Below are positions 45,677 to 57,061 of a stretch of DNA of 64,000 nucleotides, piece after piece; within the stretch, counting starts at the first letter, position 1, and each line of letters starts with the position of its first letter. The notes below the pieces were generated by a model that saw only the letters and a program-made list of their open reading frames with translations, ran no database searches and was not told where the DNA came from. This stretch comes from Cohnella rhizoplanae. GTDB taxonomy: Bacteria; Bacillota; Bacilli; Paenibacillales; Paenibacillaceae. A program made the position numbers and the translations under genes. The stretch covers positions 1-64,000 of the forward strand of contig NZ_CAOJCN010000012.1 of NCBI RefSeq assembly GCF_948329515.1. The letters are read 5' to 3'.

Positions 45677-48154
45677 TTGAAGACCCTGGTCATCGCGGAG
45701 AAGCCGGACATGGGCCGTAACATCGCCGCCGTCATCGAGCCGAAGGCCCAGAACAGACGCTCCTACCTTGAGGGAGAACATTACATTATTACATGGGCCA
45801 TCGGCCATCTGATCGGGCTCGCGGAGCCGGATCTGTACGACGAGAAATACAAGAAGTGGAGACTCGCCGATCTGCCGATCATCCCCGACCGCTTCAAGCT
45901 GCTGCCCAACCCGCGGACCAAGGACCAGCTCGAGACGATCCGCGAGGTGGCGAAGCGCTGCGACCGGCTGGTCAACGCATGCGACGCGGGGCGCGAGGGC
46001 CAGCATATATTCTCGCTGATCCAGCGGCACCTCGGCCTGTCGCAGCCGGTGAAGCGGCTGTGGATCTCGGACTTGACGGCCGAGACGATCCGCAGGGGCT
46101 TCGCCGAGCTCAAGGACGGGGCCGAATACGAGAACCTGACGCGGGCGGCGCGGGCCCGGAGCGAGGCGGACTGGCTGATCGGGATGAACGGCTCGCGCGC
46201 GTTCACGACGAGGCACAACGAGCTGTTGTCCGTCGGCAGGGTGCAGACGCCGGTTCTGGCGCTGATTTACGACAGGCAGGTGCAGATCGAGGCGTTCGAT
46301 TCTCTCAAGTTTTACGAGGTGTCGGCGCAGTTCGTCCAGGGCGAGACCGATTACCGCGGATTATGGCAGGGGGAGCGGATCGCGGATCCTGACAAGGCGA
46401 AGGCCATCGCGGACAAGGTACGAGGCAAAGAAGGCCGGATCGCGAGCTACGAAGTCAAGGATACGAAGGAATATCCTTGGCGGCTGTACGATCTGACGCT
46501 GCTGCAGCGCGAGGCGAACGGCAAGCTCGGCTTCTCGGCCAAGAAGACGCTGGACGTCGCGCAGGCGCTGTACGAGAAGCACAAGGTCATCACCTATCCG
46601 CGGACCAACTCGAACTACGTGAACAACGAGAATATCCCGGAGATGCACAAGGCGCTTGACGCGCTGCGCGGAACGGACTTCGAGGCGCTCGCGGCCGGCG
46701 GCAACAAACGGCTCGTCCATACCGGCAACAAGGGCGTGTGCAATCCGGCCAAGGTCGAGGATCACCACGCGATCATGCCGACCGCGAAGAAGGCGGGGGC
46801 GCTGTCGCCGGACGAGCGCAAGCTGTACGACATGATCGTCCGCCGGTTTATCTCTCATTTCTATCCCCCGGCGGAGTTCAAGGTGCACACGGTGCTCACC
46901 GAGGTGTCCGGCGAGACGTTCAAGACGACGGTCAAGCAGATGATCGCCAAGGGCTGGAAGGTCGTCTACGAAGACGCTGCGGGCGGAGGTTCGGCATCCG
47001 GCGGAGGCGCGAAGAAAGGCAAGGCGGATGCGCCTGCGTCGGGCAAGGACGACGATGCGGAGTCCGAGAGGGGCGAAGAGGTGGAGACGAGCGGGGACTT
47101 CTCGCTGCAGGCGGAGGCGCCGGTGCTGTGCGCCGAGTCCGAGGCCAAGGAGAAGGAGACGCAGCCGCCCAAGCCGTATACCGAGGGTACACTGCTGAAG
47201 GCGATGGAGAGCGCGGGCAAGCAAATTGAGGACGAGGAGCTGCGCGACGTCATGAAGGATTCCGGGCTCGGCACGCCCGCGACGCGCGCGGCGACGATCG
47301 AGCGGCTCAAGCAGGTCGGCTACGTGGAAATGCAGGGGAAGCGCATCGTCATCACGCCGAAGGGAAGGTCCGCGATCCAGCTCATCCGCGGCGCCGGCGT
47401 CGAGCTGCTCGCCTCGCCCGAGATGACGGGCCAGTGGGAGCGGCGGCTCGCCGAGATCTCGCGCGGACAAGCCTCGGCCGACGTATTTATGGCCAACGTG
47501 CAGAAGTTCACGCGACTGATCGTGGACAAGGTCCGCGTCCAGCAGCCTGCGGCGAAGGACGCGTTCGCGCGGCCGGAGCCGGCAGCGGGCCGGGGGCGCG
47601 GACGCGGCAGAGGCGGAGCCGCCGGCGAAGGCGAGACCGGGGCCGATCGCGCCGGCGGGGCGTCGACGCGCAGCCGGGCCCAGGGCGCGGGGAGCAAGCG
47701 CGCCGAGGGGCAAGCGGGCGAGGCTGCCGGCGGGCGATCGCCGCGAGCGAAGAGCGCCGGGACCGCAAAGAGCGCCGGCACCGCGACGAGTGCCAAATCG
47801 CGCGCATCCGCTCCGCCGAAGTCGTCCGGCACTTCCGCGCCGCCTGCGTCTCATGAGTCGGCAGCGCCGCCGGCCAGCCGGCCTGCCGTGATTGCCAAGT
47901 GCCCCCGTCCGGGCTGCGGCGGTTCGATCTTCATGGGCCGCAAAGGCTACGGGTGCAGCGAGTACAAATCCGGATGCGGCTTCGTCGTCTGGCGGGACAG
48001 CTTCGGCCAGACGCTGGACGACCGGCTGGCGTCCGAGCTGATCCGGCAGGGCCGGACCGGCAAGCTCCGGCTCACGGACGCGTCCGGCTCGTCGCGCGAA
48101 GGTCGGATCGTACTCGCGGATCCGTCCACCGGCAGGCTGGACATAGAAGATTGA
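45677..48154 (+). CDS. topB: DNA topoisomerase III (type IA)
   Basis: 825 aa from TTG at 45677, after GGGAGGGA, which places the family N-terminus (KTLVIAEKPDMGRNI, Toprim Glu) at the start. The Toprim acidic motif NACDAGREGQ follows, and the active-site Tyr307 lies in VITYPRTNSNY. It nicks one strand and passes another to decatenate or relax DNA. It is longer than typical Firmicute TopB (about 730 aa) for two reasons: a Gly/Lys/Glu-rich insert (about 435-490) and a C-terminal Arg-Gly then Ala/Ser/Lys-rich tail (about 635-745). The tail is followed by a four-Cys zinc ribbon (CPRPGCGG ... CSEYKSGC) and a short terminal domain. Confidence 0.93.
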   Translation: MKTLVIAEKPDMGRNIAAVIEPKAQNRRSYLEGEHYIITWAIGHLIGLAEPDLYDEKYKKWRLADLPIIPDRFKLLPNPRTKDQLETIREVAKRCDRLVNACDAGREGQHIFSLIQRHLGLSQPVKRLWISDLTAETIRRGFAELKDGAEYENLTRAARARSEADWLIGMNGSRAFTTRHNELLSVGRVQTPVLALIYDRQVQIEAFDSLKFYEVSAQFVQGETDYRGLWQGERIADPDKAKAIADKVRGKEGRIASYEVKDTKEYPWRLYDLTLLQREANGKLGFSAKKTLDVAQALYEKHKVITYPRTNSNYVNNENIPEMHKALDALRGTDFEALAAGGNKRLVHTGNKGVCNPAKVEDHHAIMPTAKKAGALSPDERKLYDMIVRRFISHFYPPAEFKVHTVLTEVSGETFKTTVKQMIAKGWKVVYEDAAGGGSASGGGAKKGKADAPASGKDDDAESERGEEVETSGDFSLQAEAPVLCAESEAKEKETQPPKPYTEGTLLKAMESAGKQIEDEELRDVMKDSGLGTPATRAATIERLKQVGYVEMQGKRIVITPKGRSAIQLIRGAGVELLASPEMTGQWERRLAEISRGQASADVFMANVQKFTRLIVDKVRVQQPAAKDAFARPEPAAGRGRGRGRGGAAGEGETGADRAGGASTRSRAQGAGSKRAEGQAGEAAGGRSPRAKSAGTAKSAGTATSAKSRASAPPKSSGTSAPPASHESAAPPASRPAVIAKCPRPGCGGSIFMGRKGYGCSEYKSGCGFVVWRDSFGQTLDDRLASELIRQGRTGKLRLTDASGSSREGRIVLADPSTGRLDIED

Positions 48155-48216
48155 ACCGTCGCAACCCGCCATCGGCTGCGAACGAACTTTTACTTATCAA
48201 CGGAGGTAATTACGAG

Positions 48217-48606
48217 ATGCAAACCAAATACGTGAGCATCGGCGCGATCGTCGGCGGACTGGCTGTCGCGTTCGGGGCATTCGGCGCCCATTCGCTCAAG
48301 GACGCGCTGTCGGAGCATTACCTGGAGATCTTCGAGACCGGCGTACGCTATCAGATGTATCACGGCTTAGGCATTCTGCTGGTGGCGCTACTGTCCGACC
48401 GCCTCCAGTCGGCCGCCGGCCTGATCCGCTGGTCCGCCAGGCTCCTGCTGACCGGCACCGTGATCTTCTCGGGCAGCCTATACATCCTGGCGCTTAGCGG
48501 CGTCGATTGGCTCGGCGCGATTACGCCGATCGGCGGCGTCGCGTTCCTGGCAGGGTGGGCTTGTCTAGTGCTTGCGGCCCGCAAGGGCGTCCGTTCCGCG
48601 TCTTAA
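48217..48606 (+). CDS. ywdK: DUF423 membrane protein (YwdK family)
   Basis: 129 aa, ATG after GGAGGT. Four transmembrane helices and the family motif AFGAFGAHSLKD near the N-terminus, with YQMYHGLGIL in the second helix. It is a widespread small inner-membrane protein of unknown function. It lies 62 bp after topB and may be co-transcribed. Confidence 0.88.
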   Translation: MQTKYVSIGAIVGGLAVAFGAFGAHSLKDALSEHYLEIFETGVRYQMYHGLGILLVALLSDRLQSAAGLIRWSARLLLTGTVIFSGSLYILALSGVDWLGAITPIGGVAFLAGWACLVLAARKGVRSAS

Positions 48607-48658
48607 TCGGCAGCATTCGCGCCGCTTCGGTCTCCGCTTTTCTTTCTCGAATGGAATA

Positions 48659-48690
48659 TTGCTGTACGATTGGTAAGTTTGCACTATAAT
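48659..48690 (+). promoter_or_regulatory. Possible promoter of the GGDEF-EAL gene
   Basis: A perfect TATAAT lies at 48685-48690. The only -35-like hexamer, TTGCTG at 48659-48664, is 20 bp away, longer than optimal. Confidence 0.45.
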
Positions 48691-48746
48691 GAAACCTAGA
48701 GCAAACTGCAACGGACGAACTTCCATGGAGAAAGGAGGGACGCATC

Positions 48747-50576
48747 ATGGACGATTGGAGCGCGGCAGCGCTCTTCGCCGCGAGCCTCGCGGCGGTGCTG
48801 CTGGTCGTGGCGGCGATGCTGCTGTTCATGCTTGGACGCGAGCGACGGCAATCGCGGAAGATCGCGGCCGAGGTCGACGCGGACTGGATGAACCTGCTTC
48901 GGGAGAGCCCGATCTCGCTGACGATCATTAACCGCAGCGGCGTCGTCGAGAACATCAGCCGACAACTGCTGCCTCTGCTCGGCACCACTTCCGAACGGGT
49001 ATTCGGCCTCCATTTTCGAGATATCATGCATGCGGGATCGGCCGGTCAGGCCGCCGACATCTTCAAGCGAACGCTGCAAGGGGAAAAGTGCGTAGCGGAC
49101 ATCAAGCTCCTGCGCGCCGACGGGGCCGCCATCGAAGCGCATGTCGAGACGAGCCCTTATTTGCGCGGGGGAGAAGTCGCGGGCATCGCCGTGTTCACCC
49201 AGGACAACAGCGACCAGAAACGCTCGATCGAACGGATCCGCTACATGGCTTATTACGACGATATGACGGGTTTGCCGAACCGCAGGTTTTTCATGAACCG
49301 ACTGTCGGAGCGGATGCAGGCCGCCGATGGATCCGGGAGCCGGATCGCCGTGTGGTATATGGATATCGACCGCTTCAAGCTGGTCAACGCGTCATACGGC
49401 CGGGACTTCGGCGACATGCTGCTGCTGCAGGTCGCGGAGCGGCTGACGCGCTGGTTCCCGGATACGGAGAACATCGCCCGCGCGGAGGGCGACGAGTTCA
49501 TCGGCATGTTCGAGGGCTTCGAGCGCGACGAGCAGGCGATCGCGCAGATTCAAGGGTTAATGAAGCAATTCGAGGCGCCGTTCGAGCTCGGCGGCGTGAT
49601 GATCCATGTCACGGTCAGCATCGGACTGGCGACCCGGGATGGCGACCCGACCGGTGCGGACGGGCTGCTCAAGCGAGCCGACACCGCCTTGCACCGACTC
49701 AAGGAAAACGGCCGCAACGGCTGCCTGCTCTACGACCCCGCCTTCGAGAATACCGCGCTCCACAAGCTGACGCTGCAGCATGAGCTGGTCGAAGCGATGA
49801 ACCGCCGCCAATTCCTGCTGTATTATCAGCCCCAATACGATCTCAGGAGCGGCGGGCTCGTGGGCTTCGAAGCGCTGATCCGTTGGCGGCATCCGGAGCG
49901 CGGCATGGTGCCGCCATCCCATTTCATTCCGGCCGCGGAGGAGAGCGGCTTGATCATGGCGCTCGGAGACTGGGTGCTGCTCGAGGCTTGCAGGCAGAAC
50001 CGGGACTGGCAGCTGGCAGGGCTGCCGGCCTATCCGATCTCCGTCAATCTGTCGATCCGGCAGTTCGCCCAGCCGAACCTCGTCGGGCGGATCGCCGAGA
50101 TTCTGGACCAGACCGACCTGGCGGCTCCGTACCTTAAGCTGGAGATCACGGAGAGCATCGCGATGGACGTCGAACGGGCGACGGCGATTCTGGAGTCGCT
50201 CAGCGATCTGGGCGTCGGCATCAGCGTGGACGATTTCGGCACGGGCTACAGCTCCTTCAGCTACCTCAAGAGGCTGCCGATCGATTGCCTCAAGATCGAC
50301 CGCTCGTTCGTGCGGGATATCCACCAGGATCCCAACGACAGAGCGATCGTCGCCGCGATCATCGCCATGGCGCACAATCTCCAGATCGGCGTCATCGCCG
50401 AAGGCGTCGAGACCGAGGAGCAAGTTCTTTTCCTGCAGCAGCATGCCTGCGACGAGATGCAGGGCTACTACGGCAGCCCGCCGCTTCCCGCTGAAGAGAT
50501 CGCCGATTTGCTGAACCGCGACCACGGATTGCCCGCCATTACCGCCTTGGACAATAACAACGCCGCTGCCCTCTGA
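48747..50576 (+). CDS. PAS-GGDEF-EAL cyclic-di-GMP signalling protein
   Basis: 609 aa, ATG after AAAGGAGGG. An N-terminal transmembrane helix (about 5-30) is followed by a PAS domain (about 45-160), a GGDEF domain (about 170-330) and an EAL domain (about 345-595). The diguanylate cyclase signature reads EGDEF instead of GGDEF, so synthesis activity is doubtful. The EAL signature residues are intact (FEALIRW, EITES, DDFGTGYSS, LKIDRSF, AEGVET), so c-di-GMP hydrolysis is the likely activity. The terminator overlaps the end of the gene. Confidence 0.9.
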   Translation: MDDWSAAALFAASLAAVLLVVAAMLLFMLGRERRQSRKIAAEVDADWMNLLRESPISLTIINRSGVVENISRQLLPLLGTTSERVFGLHFRDIMHAGSAGQAADIFKRTLQGEKCVADIKLLRADGAAIEAHVETSPYLRGGEVAGIAVFTQDNSDQKRSIERIRYMAYYDDMTGLPNRRFFMNRLSERMQAADGSGSRIAVWYMDIDRFKLVNASYGRDFGDMLLLQVAERLTRWFPDTENIARAEGDEFIGMFEGFERDEQAIAQIQGLMKQFEAPFELGGVMIHVTVSIGLATRDGDPTGADGLLKRADTALHRLKENGRNGCLLYDPAFENTALHKLTLQHELVEAMNRRQFLLYYQPQYDLRSGGLVGFEALIRWRHPERGMVPPSHFIPAAEESGLIMALGDWVLLEACRQNRDWQLAGLPAYPISVNLSIRQFAQPNLVGRIAEILDQTDLAAPYLKLEITESIAMDVERATAILESLSDLGVGISVDDFGTGYSSFSYLKRLPIDCLKIDRSFVRDIHQDPNDRAIVAAIIAMAHNLQIGVIAEGVETEEQVLFLQQHACDEMQGYYGSPPLPAEEIADLLNRDHGLPAITALDNNNAAAL

Positions 50577-50597
50577 CGAGGGAGCGGCGTTTTCGTT
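50561..50597 (+). terminator. Intrinsic terminator overlapping the EAL gene stop codon
   Basis: CGCCGCT-G-CCCTC, loop TGAC, GAGGG-AGCGGCG, then TTTTCGTTTT. The stop codon lies in the loop. Confidence 0.85.
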
Positions 50598-50612
50598 TTT
50601 ACGCTATCGCAT

Positions 50613-51035
50613 TTATTCGGCAAAATCGTCGATTTCGTTCAACCGGAACGAATATACGCTTTTCTCGTCTACGTGATAGACCGTCAGCAGCTCGTTGTCC
50701 GGGTCGAAGTTCACGACCCTGCACGGGACGCTGAGCTTGTCCCCTTTGGCCCGGTTCACGGTAAGACGGATCAAGCGGGAGGTTTTGATATAATTCCGAA
50801 TCCGCGCATCGAGCGATTCGGTGAGCACCTGATGCTTGGTCTTGGCTTCCTTCAATTCCTTTTGAATCGTCTCTCCGAGCGAGATGCCGGATTGTATGCG
50901 GAAGTCGGCATACCCCGCTTCGTTCAAAGGCTTCAACAGCTTCTCCAGCGCTTCCCCGCTGGTGTTGCCCCGCACCATGATCTCCACTGAGAATAGATAG
51001 GAATGTTCTGAGCTGCTATCTGAAGCTTTAGTCAT
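50613..51035 (-). CDS. Conserved hypothetical protein, no family recognised
   Basis: 140 aa, ATG after TAGGAGG at good spacing. The protein is soluble, with an alpha/beta N-terminal half that contains EALEKLLKPLNEAGYADFRI, a charged helix near 55-80 and a beta-rich C-terminus. The last part (VVNFDPDNELLTVYHVDEK) resembles a small Sm-like or SH3-like strand pattern, which is only an impression. It is convergent with the EAL gene and seems monocistronic. Confidence 0.72.
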   Translation of the reverse strand: MTKASDSSSEHSYLFSVEIMVRGNTSGEALEKLLKPLNEAGYADFRIQSGISLGETIQKELKEAKTKHQVLTESLDARIRNYIKTSRLIRLTVNRAKGDKLSVPCRVVNFDPDNELLTVYHVDEKSVYSFRLNEIDDFAE

Positions 51036-51225
51036 GAGTTGCCTCCTATCTAATAAACAGTTTGTCTATCTAAAGGATCACTTTGCAAGGATAAATATAT
51101 CATGAATGAAGAGGGCGACATAGTATTATTTTGGGTACCGGCATATCGTCTTATAGGTCGCAGGACGCATATGTTGTAAGGCGGAAACCCGCGCTTGGCC
51201 AAGTCGCTCCATGGAGGTGAACGAT

Positions 51226-51549
51226 ATGATGAGGATGGTACCGATCGTCATCGACGGACACACCGCTCTCGGAATCGAGGTTCTGCTTCCCAAGACGACG
51301 CTGCTGGCGGTAACCGCCGGAGACGGTTACATTATGTGCGGCGCGCTCGACGTCGCGCTGCTCAACGACAAGCTGAAGGACAGAGGCATTCTCGCCGGCC
51401 GGGCGGTCGGCGTCAAGACGCTCGACCAGCTGCTGGCGGCGCCGCTCGAATCCGTCACGCACGAGGCGCAGCGGGCAGGCATCGTGCCCGGCATGCAAGG
51501 CCGCGCGGCGATCGCCCGCATGGCTGAGCTGTCCGCGCCGAAGAACTAA
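51226..51549 (+). CDS. yunC: DUF1805 protein (YunC family)
   Basis: 107 aa. The ATG at 51226 follows GGAGGTG at proper spacing; earlier in-frame codons would include the ribosome-binding site. The family pattern is present: a short beta-rich N-terminus (VIDGHTALGIEVLLPKTTLL) followed by GYIMCGALDVALLNDKL. Function is unknown; in Bacillus the gene stands in the yun cluster. Confidence 0.82.
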   Translation: MMRMVPIVIDGHTALGIEVLLPKTTLLAVTAGDGYIMCGALDVALLNDKLKDRGILAGRAVGVKTLDQLLAAPLESVTHEAQRAGIVPGMQGRAAIARMAELSAPKN

Positions 51550-51563
51550 AGGCCGATTCGAAG

Positions 51564-51600
51564 GCAAATGCGGTTACTCCCCGAGTAACCGCATTTGCCG
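51564..51600. terminator. Perfect 17-bp hairpin between convergent genes
   Basis: GGCAAATGCGGTTACTC and its exact complement GAGTAACCGCATTTGCC are separated by CCC. It lies between the stops of yunC and mtnA. No T-run follows on either strand, so it is a non-canonical terminator or an mRNA 3'-end stabiliser. Confidence 0.6.
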
Positions 51601-51615
51601 ATGACGGCCATCCTT

Positions 51616-52695
<1,080 letters not shown>

Positions 52696-52733
52696 CGATC
52701 GATCTCCTTACGTTTTAAGTTCGTCTTGTCTGA

Positions 52734-53948
52734 CTAGCTCCGGCCTCCGGCAGCCGTCTCGGCGATCCGGACGAGGTCCTCGATGGACGAGGCGGCGCGA
52801 TTCGATACGATCAGGTTCCGCGCGATGTTCAGCGCCAGCCGCTGCGCCCGCTCGCGCGCCTCGCGGTCGGGGATCGTCGCGATGTCGGCGACTTGGGCAA
52901 GCCCGTATACGCGCCTCAGCGCCTTGGCCCCCGCGAAGCCGATCGTGTCCTGGAGCAATCGCTTCATATAATCGTCTTGATAACCCGGCACGGCGAGACG
53001 GCGATCCGTGCCGTGCGCGTCCCACAGCGCGCGGAACTTGCGCTCGAACCGCGTCCACAGCTCCGTCACGGTCGTGAGCAGATAAGCTCTTCGATCCCGG
53101 CGGGTAGATTCGTCCGCGCTCCAGTGCTCTTGACCCGCATAGTTCAGCAGCAGGTTCGCGATCGTCGCGCCGATGTCGAAGCCCATCGGTCCGTAGTAGG
53201 CGAATTCCGGATCGATGACCTTGGTCGACGTCAGCGTGACGAAGATGCTGCCCGTATGGAGATCGCCGTGGAGGAGCGCCTGGGCTTGGGTCAGGAACTT
53301 CTCGCGCAGCTTGGCAGCTTCGAGCTGAAGCTCGCTATCGCGCCATACCGCCTCCGCCGCGTCGCGCAGGTGAGGCTCGATATTGTTGGACTCCGCGTCG
53401 TAATAAGGAAAATTAAGTACGAAGTCTTCCGTAATCTTGCACAGATCGGGATTGATGAAGCGGCCGAGCTGCACCTTCTTGTCCTGCTGATTCATGCCGA
53501 GGTCCGACGTGAAGAACAGCGTGCGGGACAGAAACTCCGCGAGATGCTCGGCGAATTCGGGATAAACGCCGCCTTCGATCAGCCCCTTGCGCATAATAAC
53601 GTGATCGCTGAGGTCCTCCATGATCGTAAGGGCCATGTCGGCATCGGACCGGTATACGACCGGCACGAGGCCGGGCGCGAGTTCGCCCTGCTTGATGAGC
53701 GCCTCGCCCTCGATCCGCGCGCGGTCGAGGCTGAGCGGCCACGAATCGCCGATGATCTTAACGTAGGGGAGCGCTTGCTTGACGATAAGGCTGCGGCCGG
53801 TCGCCGGCTGGGTGATATGGAATACGAGATTCAGGTTGCCGTCCCCGATCTCCCGGGAGACCAGTTCCTCGCCTGTCGGGAACACTTCTGTGAAAGTGCT
53901 GGCGATCTCGATGGCTTCGGATTCGCTCAGCGGATGATACTTGCTCAT
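52734..53948 (-). CDS. mtnK: 5-methylthioribose kinase
   Basis: 404 aa, ATG after GGAGGTG. It phosphorylates methylthioribose with ATP, the step before MtnA. Kinase-like motifs are present: GDGNLNLVF (nucleotide loop), LLHGDLHTGSI (catalytic loop) and VIDPEFAYYGP (metal site, DPE in place of DFG, as usual in this family). A -10 like TATACT (54016-54011) lies upstream, with a poor -35. The leader is only about 60 nt and holds a small hairpin rather than a SAM riboswitch. Confidence 0.95.
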   Translation of the reverse strand: MSKYHPLSESEAIEIASTFTEVFPTGEELVSREIGDGNLNLVFHITQPATGRSLIVKQALPYVKIIGDSWPLSLDRARIEGEALIKQGELAPGLVPVVYRSDADMALTIMEDLSDHVIMRKGLIEGGVYPEFAEHLAEFLSRTLFFTSDLGMNQQDKKVQLGRFINPDLCKITEDFVLNFPYYDAESNNIEPHLRDAAEAVWRDSELQLEAAKLREKFLTQAQALLHGDLHTGSIFVTLTSTKVIDPEFAYYGPMGFDIGATIANLLLNYAGQEHWSADESTRRDRRAYLLTTVTELWTRFERKFRALWDAHGTDRRLAVPGYQDDYMKRLLQDTIGFAGAKALRRVYGLAQVADIATIPDREARERAQRLALNIARNLIVSNRAASSIEDLVRIAETAAGGRS

Positions 53949-53980
53949 GAAAGGGGCACCTCCGGTAATGTGCGCGGCTT

Positions 53981-53998
53981 GTCCGCCGCGGGGCGGAC
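53981..53998 (-). promoter_or_regulatory. Small hairpin in the mtnK leader
   Basis: GTCCGCC and GGCGGAC form a perfect 7-bp stem with a 4-base loop, between the likely -10 and the ribosome-binding site. There is no T-run. Its role is unknown. Confidence 0.5.
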
Positions 53999-54042
53999 GA
54001 TCTACAAGACAGTATAGAACAAATCGCCCGGCAAGGCGAATG

Positions 54043-54070
54043 CTGACGGTCTCGATCCGGTTCCTATTAT
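54043..54070 (+). promoter_or_regulatory. Promoter candidate for malic enzyme and photolyase
   Basis: CTGACG (54043-54048), 16-bp spacer, TATTAT (54065-54070), about 105 bp upstream of the start codon. Confidence 0.45.
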
Positions 54071-54175
54071 AAAGGTAAAATGGGCCTCGCGAACAGACGG
54101 AATAGCGGAGGCGTTTGATGTCGCCCTTAAGGCATGTTAAGGTATTGCCGAACGAAGATTACGGGAGGGATATGG

Positions 54176-55608
<1,433 letters not shown>

Positions 55609-55612
<4 letters not shown>

Positions 55613-56985
55613 AGCTGTATATTCATCGCAAGGACTTGCGGACCTCCGATCTGCCGGCGCTGGATTATATCGCCGCGAGCGGGGAAGCCAGCATGCACGC
55701 GCTGTTTCTCGATCCGTTCCTGCTGCGGCACGATCGGCTATCGGAGCATAGCGGCATCGCTTTCCTCCGGGCGGCCGGCAGGCTCCATGCGGCATACGAA
55801 GCGGTCGGCCGCAAGCTGAATCTGTTCTACGGCGAGCCGGCGCGCCTGCTGGCGGCTTTGCTCGCGCGTCACCCGGAGATCGGCGAGGTCGTCGTGCACG
55901 AGGATTACACCCCCTATGCGATCAAGCGGGATCGCGAGCTGGCGGAGGTCGCGCGGGAGCATGGCGTTATCTATCGCGCGCTGCCGGATCTCCCGCTCGC
56001 GCCCATCCGCGATTTTCATGAATGGACGGGCCGGCAGGAGGGCTACAAGGTATTCACGCCCTTCTATCAGCGCTGGCGGGCCTATCTCGCGCAGCGCTTC
56101 ACAGCGGCGTACGTCATGACTTTACAGGATTTGACCGACGTGCGCGAGGCGGATTTGCCTGGCTTCGGGATCCCCGAAGCGGTCGCCGCCGTCATGCGCG
56201 CCGGTCCGCGCGTCCTGGACCCGGAGAGGCGTCTCCGCCAGTTTCTAAGCGGCGGGCTGACGCGATATAGCGAGGCAAGAGACGAATATGCGAGAGACGG
56301 CTCGAGCCGTCTTTCCGAATCGCTGAATTGCGGCGCGATCTCCGCCAGAACCGTATATGTCTCGGCCGGCGACGCTGCTTCCGAGGCGAAAGAGAGCTGG
56401 CTTCGGCAGCTGGCTTGGCGCGATTTCTATCTCTATCAATCCCGCATGGACCCGGACTATTTCCATTATGAGCGCAAGTTCGACCTGTCCGGCCTGGACG
56501 ACCGGCATTTTGCCGCCTGGCGCGAGGGCAGAACCGGCATTCCGGTGATCGACGCCGCGATGACGCAGCTGAAAGAGACCGGCTGGATGCCCAATCGTCT
56601 GCGGATGACCAGCGCCATGTTTTTGACGAAAAATCTGCGTTGTCCTTTTATTTTCGGGGAACGATACTTCAGGCTGAAGCTGTCCGATTACGACAACGCG
56701 CTGAATAGAGGCGGCTGGCTGTGGGCTTCCTCCCTCGGCTTTGACGCCGCGCCATATTTCCGGATTATGAACCCTGTCACGCAGTCCAAACGCTACGATC
56801 CCCTAGGCGAATACCTTCGGACCTGGCTGCCGCCCTCCCGCGTGAATGCCGCCGCCTCGATCCACGAGCCCGCGCCCGACGCGATCGTCGACCTCAGGCA
56901 GTCCCGGCTGGACGCCATCGCGACCTACAAATCGATGTTCAAACGGGCGGCGCACGAACCGGATGAACGCGACCGCTCTCATTAA
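55609..56985 (+). CDS. phrB: DNA photolyase/cryptochrome family protein
   Basis: 458 aa from a GTG that overlaps the malic enzyme stop as GTGA, after GGAGG. The N-terminal photolyase alpha/beta domain (1-125, HRKDLRTSDLPAL) binds the antenna pigment. The C-terminal FAD domain (about 195-450) has WRDFYLY, MPNRLRMTSAMFLTKNL and DAAPYFRIMNPVTQSKRYDP. The FAD-site segment reads GGWLWASSLGFDAAPYF, with a few changes from the usual GGWQWAAGTG-type sequence. It probably repairs cyclobutane dimers in blue light. Coupling to a metabolic gene is unusual. Confidence 0.9.
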
Positions 56986-56999
56986 TATAGATGCCTGCC

Positions 57000-57027
57000 T
57001 TGGCTTCCTTCCCTCGCATGCTATAAT
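57000..57027 (+). promoter_or_regulatory. Promoter of the DUF1802 gene
   Basis: TTGGCT (57000-57005), 16-bp spacer and a perfect TATAAT (57022-57027), 35 bp upstream of the start codon. Confidence 0.6.
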
Positions 57028-57061
57028 AAGGGGAGCTGATTCGACAGGAGGCGTGTCGACT

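Noticed and set aside
53949..54175. S-box (SAM) riboswitch upstream of mtnK
   Set aside because: None of the conserved S-box segments could be found on the minus strand, and the leader is too short.
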